From contig JAYWVB010000022.1 of assembly GCA_039881045.1 (NCBI GenBank), positions 492,728 through 556,727 on the forward strand: a stretch of DNA of 64,000 nucleotides. Direction: 5' to 3'. Positions 33,101 to 43,568 of the stretch are shown piece by piece. A program made the translations under genes and the position numbers. This DNA is from Chaetomium olivaceum (Eukaryota > Ascomycota > Sordariomycetes > Sordariales > Chaetomiaceae). The notes beneath the pieces were generated by a model. It ran no database searches. It was not told the DNA's origin and saw only the letters and a list, made by a program, of their open reading frames with translations. Each line of letters begins with the position of its first letter. The first letter of the stretch is position 1.

Positions 33101-34090
33101 TTCCCCGCCGCCGACCAATACCGCGCCCACGTGCGAAAACACCCCAGCGAATCCGCACCCTTCAGCGAGCGCACGCCGTCCCGCAAGGCTTGCGCCGCGA
33201 GCATGCAGTACTCGGTCAGGAACAGCTCGGCCCAGTAGCGCGTCTGCTGGCGGGCGTCGGCGGGGCCCGCGGCCCACACGGCGGCCAGCGCGGGCAGCGC
33301 GGCCTCGAAGGCGTCGAGCGCGCCCTCGCGCTGCCCGTCCCGCGCCAGGCAGTTGGCGCGCAGGTAGGCGGCTTTGAGACCGCACACTTTGGTCCATTCC
33401 GATGGGCCGTTTTCGTTGGCGCTGCCGGGAGTTGCGGCTTCGGTGTGGTTGTTGTTGTTGTTGTTGTTATTGCCCGCTCCCGCTCCCGCTTCCCCTTCGT
33501 CGTCGGGGGAGGGGTCGGGTCGAGGAGGGTGCGTGGCAGGCGGGCGAGTGCGGCCGGGTACTCGCGCAGCACCCACAGCAGCCAGCCGGCGCAGACGCGG
33601 GCTTGGAAGCGGTCCTCGGGCCGGTGGGACTCGGCGTCGATTGCGGTGAGGAGGGTGGGGAGGTGGTTGGCGGCTTCGAGGCCCGCGGGGGTGGTCGAGC
33701 CCGTGGATTCGGGCCGGGCGCTGCCGTCGGTGGAGGTGCCTTGGGCGGTTGCGGTCGGCTTGAGGTTCGCTTTGGCGATGGCGTGTTCGATCTCGGCGGT
33801 CAGGGTGAGGCCTGGGTAAGGGGGAGGGCGGTTCGGTTAGTTTGGAGTTGGCGGTGGAAGAGGATGGTGGGGGTGGACGGGGAGGGACGTACAGGACCGA
33901 TCCGGGGCGTGCTTCCGCACTTTGCGGATTAACTCGGGCACGGCATCCCAATTCTCGTCGCAGCGGGCGTCGTCGAGCTGTTGGAGATAATGCGCGGCCT
34001 TGACTGCGTCGGGCTAGGTAGATGGGTTGCTTCGGTCAGCGGAGAGCCTTGTTGGGAAACTCCAACGTAACGGGTGGGATGAATTACCAT
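30199..34090 (-). CDS. YPP1: YPP1/TTC7-type scaffold of the plasma-membrane PI4-kinase complex
   Basis: Exons 34088-34090 (start codon alone), 33893-34013, 30937-33811 and 30199-30882 are supported by GT-AG junctions. Reading is in one frame to about 33,520 (LREYPAALARLPRTLLDP) and then needs a one-base step into the long frame that continues to the stop. The N-terminal part is helical, with AAHYLQQLDDAR and VCAGWLLWVLREY. The middle is TPR-like, and a Ser/Arg-rich disordered segment lies around 31,200-31,700. The C-terminal TPRs (SEAWFALARAYEESGQLDKA) end GGGYVL, as in the family. With Efr3 it recruits Stt4 PI4-kinase to plasma-membrane patches. No GT-AG intron fits the break; it lies in a C-rich stretch followed by (CGGGAG)n and (AAC)n repeats. 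A missing base is likelier than a dead gene. Confidence 0.82.
33430..33500. repeat. GTT microsatellite and CGCTCC repeat in YPP1
   Basis: A (GTT)n run is followed by repeated CGCTCC. They encode an Asn run and a Gly/Ala segment of the YPP1 linker, next to the frame break. Confidence 0.9.
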
Positions 34091-34731
34091 GTTGCCGTGT
34101 TGGAAAGCCAACTCGCACTACGATGACTTGATTCCACAAGGCATGCGGACGGAGAAAGTCCTTGTGAGTGTCGTAGTTGTACGTTTAGAAAATATTGGTG
34201 GGATCTCGAGGCGGTGGGTGTTCGTCAGGGGGATTGCAACGGATCGATGATGGACAGGCACTAATACAAGGGCCAGATAAAAAGCTTATGGGGCTTGATT
34301 GAGATCGAGTCTTGGGCATGGAATCCATCATCCCCCTGCACGCGCGGCCCCCACTCGGCACATGCAACGGCCAACAGCAGATTGGGATTGGCCAGCCTGG
34401 GAGCCTGGATACATAATTCTTGTACAGTACTTACAGGGGTGAGCTTCAACAACACAAAAAATCTCAAGAGGAAGACGATTTCACGTGTGAAGCTGCCGTG
34501 GAAGGGATTATAGGTTGAGAGTGTACCTTTTTGGAGCATATATCCAATCTCAATTATTGGTGCTTCCGGTTATTCTTGCCTTGTTTATATTTCCAAGTCA
34601 AGGTTCTGGTTTAACTTTTGACGTGGTCTATCGATAATCTCAAATTTCAAACGATAAGCCGACGATTTCTTCAACAGGCAACTTTTTGTCTTCCCCAAAT
34701 CGCCAGACCGGACAGACCAGCACACCTCGAC
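34091..34731. promoter_or_regulatory. Shared upstream region of YPP1 and RIX1
   Basis: About 640 bp between divergent start codons. No distinct motif was recognised. Confidence 0.5.
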
Positions 34732-37121
34732 ATGGCTGCGCCGCCCGATTTGAAGGTGCTCTGTCGTAGGTTGGCTTCAACACCAGTTGATGACCTCCCG
34801 CGCCTTTGTCCGCTGCTCGTCAACCATGTCCTCCGCTGCGGCGGGCCATTGTCTGCGGCCCAGGATGCAAATAAGGCCAAGGACAAGTCATCAGAGACGC
34901 CAATGCTAGTCCACAAGCTCAGGACACACCTCACAACCCTCTTGACCGGCAAGAGCCCTGCAGGCCGCTTCACTGCCGTGTGCCTCGTCAAGGCCGTCAT
35001 CGACGTGGGAGGATGGGAAAGTTTGCGGGCATCAGACGCCTGGCTTAGGGGCTTGATCGGGGTGCTGCAGGTGTGTGAGATGATCAATCCGGGTCTAGAA
35101 TGAAAGAGACTAATGATTTCTAGAAACCTGACCCCCTAGCCTCAAAAGAGCTGTCCATCGTCACCTTGACCAAGATCTATGTGCTGCTCCAGGGTTACCA
35201 GACCCTGGTTAGGGAGATGGTCACCCCGACACTGCCAAGCTATGTGACAGCCTGCCTGCAACTTATCAAGGCCCCTGCGTCGGGCAAGTTTCTGAAGGTA
35301 CCGACATCCTTCATCGACACTGTCGCTTGCTCTCTGTCCAAGCTTGTGGTGCTCTACCCGACTACCCTGCGGCCGTCTGCCCCGCAGATGAAGGCCGCTC
35401 TCAGGGTCTACATCGCCCCGACTTCATCTGATGATGTTCTTGTGCCTCAGAGCTTGAGGGAGAGTTCTCGACGACTGTTTATTCTGTTGTCGTATACTGC
35501 GCCCAAGAACGGTAGTAGTGAAGAATGGGTGAAGGCTATTCGGTCAACTATCCTGGACTCCCACGGCACCGTTGACCAGATCTTCCGCGCTGTGGTCGAG
35601 TCCTGGGAGTCAGCTACCGGGTATAGAAGTCAACCCGTTCGCCCTGGCCCTGAACCTTCGGGTGGAGATTCGGACCAGGAATTGCCGTCTTGGACAGGCG
35701 TGCAGGCGGGCGCCGAGAGACTCATCGGTTTGCTTGAGTTCCTCGCCGAGCACTTCAACAACCCTACCAAGGCCCCCGTTACAATCCCCCTTGGCGAGCT
35801 TCTCGACCTAACTGCGAGAATAACACTCGTGACGCCTCATTCCGGCTCCGAGGACTCTATCGAGACGAACCCCGCCATCGGGAGGGACGAGAAGGCTGAG
35901 CTGTGGAGTGCCCTGCCCGACATCCACATTGCCGTCTTGCGCCTGCACCACGCCCTCGTCCGCCGTCTGGGCGAGAACGCGGTTCCCCTCGCTACCGACA
36001 TTCTCGACCAGATGGTCCGCGTCTCCACCGCGAGCCGGCACATCCCCACCATGCGCGAGACCGCCTACACACTCCCACCAACTCCTCCTTCTCTCGGGTC
36101 CAACCCTCCCCAAACTCACCGTCGACTCCCTCACACCCCTAATCCAATCCACTTGCCGCGACATCCTCCTCTCAACAGGCCACCTCGACTCCAACCCCCT
36201 ACCACCACCACCCCTCCCACGACAACAAAACAACAAAAAGCCCAACCCCAACTCCACCACCTCCACCCTCACCAACGCCGATGCCTACCTCACCGCGCCC
36301 CCTCCCCATCTTTCCAGCACAACACACCACCACCAACCCCACCTCACCGCAGCCACCGCCCTCCTCCCGCTCTTCCTCTCGCACCTCCCGCAGCGCGCCC
36401 TCGCGCCGATCTGCGCGGGCTGCTCGACCGCACGGCCATCCTCTCGCACAGCCGTGACGCGATGCTGGCCAGCTGCCTGCACCCGTACCGCGACAGCCGC
36501 GGGCGGTTCTATGCGAGCATTCTGCCGTTTTTGGTGAGGCGGTTCCCCAGGGATCAGGCGGTGGAGGTGGTGAGGAGTAATTTGGTGAGGGGTGCTGTTG
36601 GGAAGGGTGAGGTTGAGGTGGGGGGGTGGGATGTGGATGGGCAGGCGGGGGTGGAGGGGGATGAGGTGATGGGGGATGAGGTGATGGGGGGGGAGGAAAG
36701 GGAGGAAGAGGCTGTGGATGGTGAGGGCGAGGGCGAGGAGGATGGTAAAGCGGAGAAGGGAATAGGAAAGGTGTCGAGCGGTTGGGGGCCGGATGCCATG
36801 GACGTCGATGAGAACGCGTCGGGCTCGGCCGCGGCGGAGAGTGTTAACCCCTTTGCGACGGTCACCAGCACCGCGCAGGAGACACAGGGAGTGCCGGTGC
36901 GGCCGGCGTCGCCGTTGAAACGCAAGAGCGAGCTGTTTGAGGTTGAGGCGGGCAAGCCGCCGAAACGGGTTGACACGAAGAAGGCTGCGGCACCGCAGGT
37001 GGCTGTTATGCCCAAGGCTAAACCGACGGATGAGGAGGAGAGCGGTGATGAAAGTGATAGTGAGGGGAGCGTTCAGATTGATATGACGCTGGAGGACGAC
37101 GAGGAGGAAGAGGAGGAGTAA
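34732..37121 (+). CDS. RIX1: Pre-rRNA-processing protein Rix1
   Basis: Exons 34732-35070 and 35124-37121 (53-bp intron, branch GACTAATG) give a formally open 778-residue frame. The first 440 residues are the helical-repeat body of Rix1 (DLPRLCPLLVNHVLRCGG, GRFTAVCLVKAVIDVGGWE, SYVTACLQLIKAPASGKFL). The C-terminus is acidic with an SPLKRKSELFEV basic patch. Rix1 works with Ipi1 and Ipi3 in nucleolar/nucleoplasmic ITS2 processing and late pre-60S maturation. Between about 36,075 and 36,400 the annotated frame is Pro/His-rich nonsense. The +1 frame there instead reads sensible Rix1-like protein (LLLLSGPTLPKLTVDSL ... AATALLPLFLSHLPQRAL), and the original frame resumes at DLRGLLDRTAILSH. Two compensating single-base indels therefore scramble about 108 codons in the displayed sequence. 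Confidence 0.85.
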
Positions 37122-37644
37122 ATGATGGTATATATATCTGAGCAGATCTTGCTATTCGTATTTATTGTTCACAAGTTCGAACCGCCCCGCAAAATGCTCG
37201 CCCGCCTGTCTGTCCCCGATGCCGTCGCCTGTTCTTGAGACTGATGATTTACTCCTAGGCTTCGCACTAGTCCGTGTCTGCCGCTGCCATCTTAATTGAC
37301 CACCCCAAACTCTCGAACGCCTATACCACGGCCGTCGCCGTCGCCCTTGCCATTGCCTATTTGCGCATTGCGCCCAGCCCAGCCCAGCCGTGTCCGTGAA
37401 AATGCCTACAAGAGGAGAAACAGGTATCGCGCAGACTCTTCCTTCCGAACTACCCAAGGTAGGTAGACCTATAAATCCCATCCCGTCGCGCAGCTGCACA
37501 GGTGGAATCAACCTCAGCTTGCTGCACCAACCCATCAAAGAAAAACCAGCGCAAATCTGCAGCCGGCGAGTAATAACCACGAAACCAAAGGCCATTACCC
37601 CCCCTTAACCCCCCCCCAAAACAAAAATAAAAAAAGAAGAAAAA
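37122..37644. other. Convergent 3' flanks, no gene seen
   Basis: Holds the 3' ends of RIX1 and the WW-domain gene; nothing conserved was found. Confidence 0.6.
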
Positions 37645-38634
37645 TCAATCCCTCAACCAAGCCCTTCTCTTCTCCTCCTTCTTCGCCCGCCTCTTCTCCT
37701 TGAACGCCTTCAGCTCTGACCGACTCGGCTTGATGCCCGAGCGCTCGGCCTTGAGGCTGCGGCCGTCGTGCATGTTGGCGGCGGCGTCGACGTCAAAAAA
37801 CGCGCGCATCTGCCGCCGGCTCTTGGCCTCGTCCGAGTGCCGCTCCGCGCCCTGCTCCGCCGTCTGCCACTGGCCCGTGTGCCGGTTGAAGAAGGCCGCC
37901 GAGCCGTACTCGTCGGTGCTGCTGCTGCCGGCCGCAGCCACGCCGACCGCGCCGGCGGCGGTTGGGTCCGTGGCGGGGTGGGCGCCGCCGTGGAGGCCCT
38001 GCGCGTACCACGCGTTCTCGTCGTAGTCGCCGTGTATGGCCGGGTTGTAGCCGCCCGCGACCGAGGTTGGGTTGCTGAGGGCGGTGGTGCCGTCGGCGGG
38101 TGGCGGTGCTGGGACGGGGTTGGCTAGGGCTGTGGTTGTGGTTGGGGGGACGACGGTCGATGTGTCGGCGACTGGTACCCGTGGGTTTTCTTTTTGCCAC
38201 GCGCCGGTGAAGCGGTTGTAGAACCAGTATGACTGGTCGTTCGCGTTCCAGTGGAAATCCCATCCGTCGTCTTCGGGCTCGGGTATCGGTTCCGCAGGGA
38301 GGGGTGGTGCGGTGGGATCGGAGGGTAGAGGTTCGTTGGGGAGTGGAGGCCCGGCGTTGTTGTGGTCGGGGAGAGGTTCGTTCGGAAGTGGTGGTTGTGT
38401 CTTGCCAGGAGTATTCGGTTCGCGTTGCTCCTCGGTGTCAGATCCGGAGTATTCGCCCTCGGAGTGCGAATCTGCCGGGGACGGAGAGCCTTGCGCTTCG
38501 ATAGGGGATTCCGTCTCCTGTGCGTCGGCTGTCTCTGGCGCTTGTTCTGGCTCATGTGCAGGACTCTCGTTTGGCTTTTCGGCTTGTGCCTCGGGTGGAA
38601 GACCCGAAGCTTCGGCTACAGCAGAGGATGGCAT
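37645..38634 (-). CDS. WW-domain protein with basic C-terminal tail
   Basis: A single-exon frame of 329 residues from the ATG at 38634; the open frame extends slightly further without an ATG. The N-terminal third is acidic and Pro/Glu/Ser-rich with repeated PLPNEPLP and PLPAEPIP units. A WW-type domain follows (about residues 125-155, GWDFHWNANDQSYWFYNRF then TGAWQKENPR) with the two Trp and the Tyr pair in place. A Thr/Pro-rich linker comes next. The last 60 residues are very basic (SRSELKAFKEKRRAKKEEK). WW modules bind Pro-rich ligands, and the tail suggests nucleic-acid or ribonucleoprotein contact, which is an inference. Function is not established. Confidence 0.8.
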   Translation of the reverse strand: MPSSAVAEASGLPPEAQAEKPNESPAHEPEQAPETADAQETESPIEAQGSPSPADSHSEGEYSGSDTEEQREPNTPGKTQPPLPNEPLPDHNNAGPPLPNEPLPSDPTAPPLPAEPIPEPEDDGWDFHWNANDQSYWFYNRFTGAWQKENPRVPVADTSTVVPPTTTTALANPVPAPPPADGTTALSNPTSVAGGYNPAIHGDYDENAWYAQGLHGGAHPATDPTAAGAVGVAAAGSSSTDEYGSAAFFNRHTGQWQTAEQGAERHSDEAKSRRQMRAFFDVDAAANMHDGRSLKAERSGIKPSRSELKAFKEKRRAKKEEKRRAWLRD

Positions 38635-40369
38635 GGTGAAGTTATTCCACACGGGGTTTGGAGGGGGAGAGAAACGAGTCCGAGATTTGAATTCAGATCG
38701 TCACGGATCGCATGCCAACAGCATTGAGTGCCGTGAGCAATAGATGGAAAAATTGATAACCGAATCGTTCATAGAGATCCCCAAACTTGGTGTTATCCTC
38801 TCTGCGCGCCTCGTTGACCTAGGTGGAGATTCTTTGGAGTTGGAGAAAGGAATGCACGTAGCCGAAATGCAAAGAAGTGGCGGTTTTTAGAGATAGAGAT
38901 GGCATGCCAACCTTAACCAAGTTTATGTGATAATCGGGCTACAAATGCCAAGCGATTGGGTTTTTGCATGCCAAGCCTGGAACATGTTCAAGCAGCGAAC
39001 AGCTCGTCGGGCCGCTGCCGAATGCCAGGCACTGCCGTTCTGATCGCCAAAATTCCCGAAGCTTAAACTGCCGTTGCTCTCTTTCCTTTCTTCTCATCTC
39101 AGTTAACTAACTAAGCCATTTTCCATTCCCAACCCTTTTTTCTTTTTTTTTCTTTTTTCTTTTTTCAATCAGCAGGATGCTAGTAATTCATTATCCACTC
39201 ACAGTCCTTATACGTATGTAGTATCAAAACCCATAGCAAGTGTTTCTTTCAAAGACCTTTTGTGTTTTGAGCCGCTTGTCATCTGCAGCAACCCGGGCGG
39301 GCCACAGTGTGGCATCGTGGCTTTCCCGGTCTGGTGGAATAGCTACGCAAGAGGTAACCCTTCGACTTGACAGCCGCATCTTCGGTCTGCCGCGGATTTA
39401 CGCGTCATACGCAATCGATGACAAGTGCCCCGCTGTCCATCATGGGCAGAAACAGGAAGTCATCGACAAGACCGCCTCCGCTTCTTATACTCGTCCGTTT
39501 CATCTTCAGACCTGTGTCCCGGGACTAAGACGACGACTGCGACAGTTGCAATAGGCGCAACCGCCCAACGTCACATCAGTACAGCAAGTGCTACCTGGAT
39601 TTGGGGTTCATCGTAGGATCGGCGAGAGCCTCCATCAATATCTGGCCGAGCTCGCCCTTTATCTCGTCCATTTTTAGGCCGTCCAGCCGACCTCTCTTTA
39701 GCCGGATATATCGCTGCCCGCCAACTCGCTGCAGAGTACGCACACCTTGTATGGCAAAATGCTGATCCTGGCACCTCGGTCGTTCTCCATGGCATGCTGT
39801 ACTCACATGCGGACTGACACCGATTCGCTGGGATGAGCAACCAGGTCCGGCCCGCCTGCTGATGTAGCCCTGATGCGCCACTCCCACGCTGAGTCTTGGG
39901 TCGCCGGCGTGCCCCCCAAGGCATTGACCAATAGATTCACTCCAGCAACTGGCTGAAAACCGCAACGCCAACCATCCATGCAATGGCACGCTCCGGAATA
40001 CCTACAGCCTTTTCTGGAAAAGTCCTCGCGTCTTGGTCGAGGCCAGTCCAATGCAGGAGCGGTTGCCTGAACCGGGCTTACTCTTTGAGTGGCCAAGCAT
40101 CGTTACCATGGTGGATATCAAGCCCATCCTCGCGGCTCGCATCGTTCTCCGTGTGTATATGATACCATCCACCCCAAAAGCGGGATCTCCCCTTCGCCTT
40201 TCTCAGCTTCCATGTGCTCTTCCCGCATGCCGTCTCCCGTCCCGCGTCAGTGACAGTTCGGCACGTGTTCCCTAGTTGAAGGCTTGGAACCTATTTGGAC
40301 TTGATAGCCCCCGTGTATACCTATCTTCCTGGGGATATTTTCTGGGTACTCAACCCACAGCAGGTGACG
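38635..40369. other. Intergenic, no gene seen
   Basis: About 1.7 kb between divergent WW-domain and GH16-like genes. A polypyrimidine run (T-rich with C) sits near 39138-39167. Only chance frames occur. Confidence 0.6.
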
Positions 40370-41556
40370 ATGGAGTCGGTGAAACGGATATCGTCTCTGC
40401 CCGCCTCCTTATCCTCGCTGGTGTTGCTCATTGCCGCCTTTGCCCCCCTCGCCACAGCAGAACCTACTCTAACCGACGACTCACAATGTGGCTGCTACCG
40501 GAATAACGACGATACAAGCACCTACTTCACCAACCACCGCTTCTTCGACTTTCGCAACCTCGCCGACTATGCCGGCGTGCCGGCCGTGATCCAGGACCTT
40601 GAGTCTAGCCCTAGCGCACCCGTGACCAGCGACTACTTCAAGAGCACAGAATGGACCAGCTTCTGGTGGCTCGGCAGCTGGAACAACAGTAACAACGCGC
40701 GCGGCGACTCCACCGTGCACATGTCCAACTCGCCCAACAACGTCTACATCGAAGCCAACACGGAGCCGAACCCATCCTCCCAAACCTACCTCACCTTGCG
40801 CACGCAGCGCCTGCGCGGCTTCCAGACCGCCGCCGAGATCGAATCCACCTCCAAAACCTTCAAGTACCTCTCGCTGCGCATGCGCGCGCGCACCGTCGGC
40901 GCCGCGGGCGCCATCACGGGCATGTTCACGTACCGCGCCGCCCCGACCCTGGCCGAGGTCCAGGAGGCCGACCTCGAGATCCGCACCTCGGACCCCCGCA
41001 ACGTCATGCACTACACCAACCAGCCCGCCTACACCGACGACGGCGAGGTCGTGCCCGAGGCCACCCGCAACGCCACCATGCCCGGCGGCCTCGACTGGAC
41101 CGCCTGGGCTGTCCACCGCATGGACTGGACCCCCGGCCTGACGACCTGGTATGTGGATGACGAGATGACGGCGCAGATTGCCTTTCAGGCGCCCGCGACG
41201 AGAGTAACGTGATTTTGAATGTTTGGAGTGATGGTGGGAAGTGGACGGGGAACATGACCCTGCTCGATGCCGCCTACCTGCAGGTGCAGTGGCTCGAGAT
41301 CATGTACAACAACACCGACCCCGAGCATGTCAGCGGGGGTAGTAAAGTCAGGAGGGCGGAGGAGGGTGATGAGGCAAAGAAGGGGTGCGGTGCGGTTTGC
41401 AGTGTCGACGCGACGCCGCAGCTGGGGCAGCCCGTGATGCTGTGGAATAATGCTGCTGTGAGCGCCAGGGAGGCCGGTGCTGGGAGGGCCATCGTGTGGG
41501 TACCGACGGGCGGTGTGTTGGTTATGGCGCTGCTTTCGACGGGGTTGTTGGTTTAG
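40370..41556 (+). CDS. Secreted, probably GPI-anchored GH16-like wall enzyme
   Basis: The frame from the ATG at 40370 has a signal peptide (about residues 1-28, ending near ATA-EPTL). The extracellular domain has conserved Cys near the start (CGCYRNN) and HRFFDFRNL, then the GH16 catalytic pattern E-x-D-x-E as EADLE (about residue 205), followed by the Trp-rich core (GLDWTAWAVHRMDWTPG). That frame stops at about 41,211. A -1 step just before it continues as SNVILNVWSDGGKWTG and runs to 41,556, ending in a hydrophobic tail typical of GPI-anchored proteins. GH16 members of this type cleave or transfer beta-1,3/1,4-glucan or chitin-glucan linkages in the wall. The break is most simply one missing base in GCGCCCGCGACG (about 41,190-41,200). 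No GT-AG intron fits. Confidence 0.75.
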
Positions 41557-42023
41557 AGCTCGGGTCTGTCTGGCGTCTCGGTGGTGTGGGGTGGGAGGTT
41601 GCTTGATTCCTACCAAGTCTTTCCTACTGGGGTCCTTTCTTGGAAATATATATCTTGGACGGTTTGAATCTTGAATTTTGAACTTTGGGGATACCCTCGA
41701 TTGCTCAGCGCTCACGTCACCTTGTACCAGGTTGTGATGACCTGATTTTCTCCCTCTCCCCTTGTACAAACAAGTCATGTGTCGTGTTGTGTTGTGTGTG
41801 TCTGTATTTTGATGCCCCAGCTCCTTCCCTTGTGCCCCTAGAATTTCATAAAGCCCCCTATTCTACAGTCTTGTAGATATGATGCAACGAAGAGTAATAA
41901 ACACAATAAAACGCACAAAAAATCAGGGTATCGTGGCACATACAGAATCCGCACCAAAGCAACAACCCCTTTTCCACCACCCCTTTTGTCCTTCCCTACC
42001 ACTCCCCCGCACATCCCACCGAC
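41557..42023. other. Convergent 3' flanks, no gene seen
   Basis: Contains the two 3' ends and short AT-rich patches; nothing conserved. Confidence 0.6.
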
Positions 42024-43568
42024 TCACGGCTTCAAATCCGTCGGCACCGTCCCCACATACGCCCACTGCCTCGGACTCAGCGTAAAGAACTCCCACTGAT
42101 GCACCGTGCCATTGACCACGCCAAACACGCGGCGCTGCGAGGTCCCCGCGACGGCCGCAAACTTGGGCTCGTCGGGCACGCCCTCGGCGTCGATCAGGTT
42201 GGGCGGGTCGAGCCCGCTCCAGGCTTTGGTGTCCCACGTGCGTATCTCCAGGTCCCCGTCCGGGTCCACGTTGATGATCATCATGTTGACCAGCTCGTAG
42301 GAGAAGGAGGCGATGTTGGGGCCGGCGGGGTCCGGGGCGAAACCCGTGGATGGGCCTGTGGGTATATATGTTAGTGACTATTCAGGGGAAGGGGGATTGT
42401 TGTGTGTCCTGCGAGAACGACCCCGTCGCAAACAGGATTAAGGAGGCGGGGGTATGGATGGCTACATACCTCGAGTCCAATCCCCCAACCGATCCTCTGA
42501 GTTGAACTCCTGCAGGGTACCATCCTCGTCATAGAACAGACTCCAACCAACGTCCGTGATATTGTTCCTGCGCATGACGCTCGACAGGCCAATGACCGCA
42601 CCAGTCTTGGCCGGGCCGAACGGCAGGTCCATGGCCTCCCAATCGTCAGCGCGCGTGACGGCAATCACGCCGCCCTCGCCCTGGTACGCGAGCGCCATCC
42701 ACGGATAGTTAATCTGGCAGTTGCGGCTGGTCCCGCAGTGCGGCCGTAGCGCGGCGAGTTTGGAGCCCTCGGCCGCGGTGATCAGCTTGTTGCTGCCCAG
42801 CTGGCCTTGCCGCCAGTTGGTCATCAGGGTGGGGTCCTCGGATGAGATGATCTCGCGGATGGAGTTGCCTGTCGTGAGGAAGTACACACGCGTCTGGAAG
42901 GTGGGGTTGGTGTAGGTGTAGGCGGCGATGGGCGAGGCGGGGATGAGGTCGAGGGTTAGGCCGGTGCTCGACAGGATCTTGGAGATGGACATGGTCGACC
43001 ATGTCTTGTTCTCCGAGTCCCATTGCGACGTGAGCAGCTCCTTGTTCGCCGCCTGGAAGAACACGTAGAGATGGATGAAGCCGTCGGTGTCGGTGTAGTT
43101 CGTGGCGGCCAGTGATGACCCCTCAAACAGGTTGCCGCCGGCCGCACTATCGGCAGCGCTCGACCCGCCATTGGAACCATTGTTGTCTGGAGTTTCGCTG
43201 GGGGAAGCGGTGGGTGCCGGGTCCGCGCTACTCGACGATCTGAGACCGACGCCGAGACCAACGCCGAGGCCGACGCCGACAACCAGCAAGCCGAGTATCA
43301 CGGCTAGTATGATCCACTTGCGCCGTGTCCAAAACCGACCCGACGGCGGCGGGCCTGTGGCCGCCTCTTGAGTCGGCGGTCCCTGGTAGCCATATGGCGA
43401 GTACCCCGGCGCGAGTTGCTTGTCATGGTCGTAGACCGGCGCAAGATGCTTGCCTTGGTCGTAGGCGGAATGTGAGTGTTGCGGGGGGACGACCTCGGGC
43501 AGCATATCGTCGCGGTCGACGGCCTCGGGTAGGTCGGACGGCCCCTGGGCCCACCCCGACTGGTGCAT
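42024..43568 (-). CDS. Membrane-anchored fucose-specific-lectin-like beta-propeller protein
   Basis: Exons 42470-43568 and 42024-42355 (114-bp intron) join in phase to 476 residues. A cytosolic Pro/Gln-rich tail (about 1-80) precedes one membrane span (about 87-110, IILAVILGLLVVGVGLG). A Ser/Pro/Gly linker leads to an outside domain of repeated short strands (FIHLYVFFQAANKELLTSQW, AAYTYTNPTFQTRVYFL, VGWSLFYDEDGTLQEF). This repeat style matches the fungal fucose-specific lectin propeller family. The topology is type II, with no cleavable signal peptide. It could recognise sugars at the cell surface or wall; ligand and role are unknown. It converges with the GH16-like gene, so two cell-surface genes are side by side. 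Confidence 0.75.

Noticed and set aside
35908..36537. A separate gene inside RIX1
   Set aside because: Its middle is the displaced RIX1 frame and its ends are nonsense, so it is not an independent gene.
39240..39554. Plus-strand frame in the WW/GH16 gap
   Set aside because: No homology or composition signal; noncoding by the surrounding stops.
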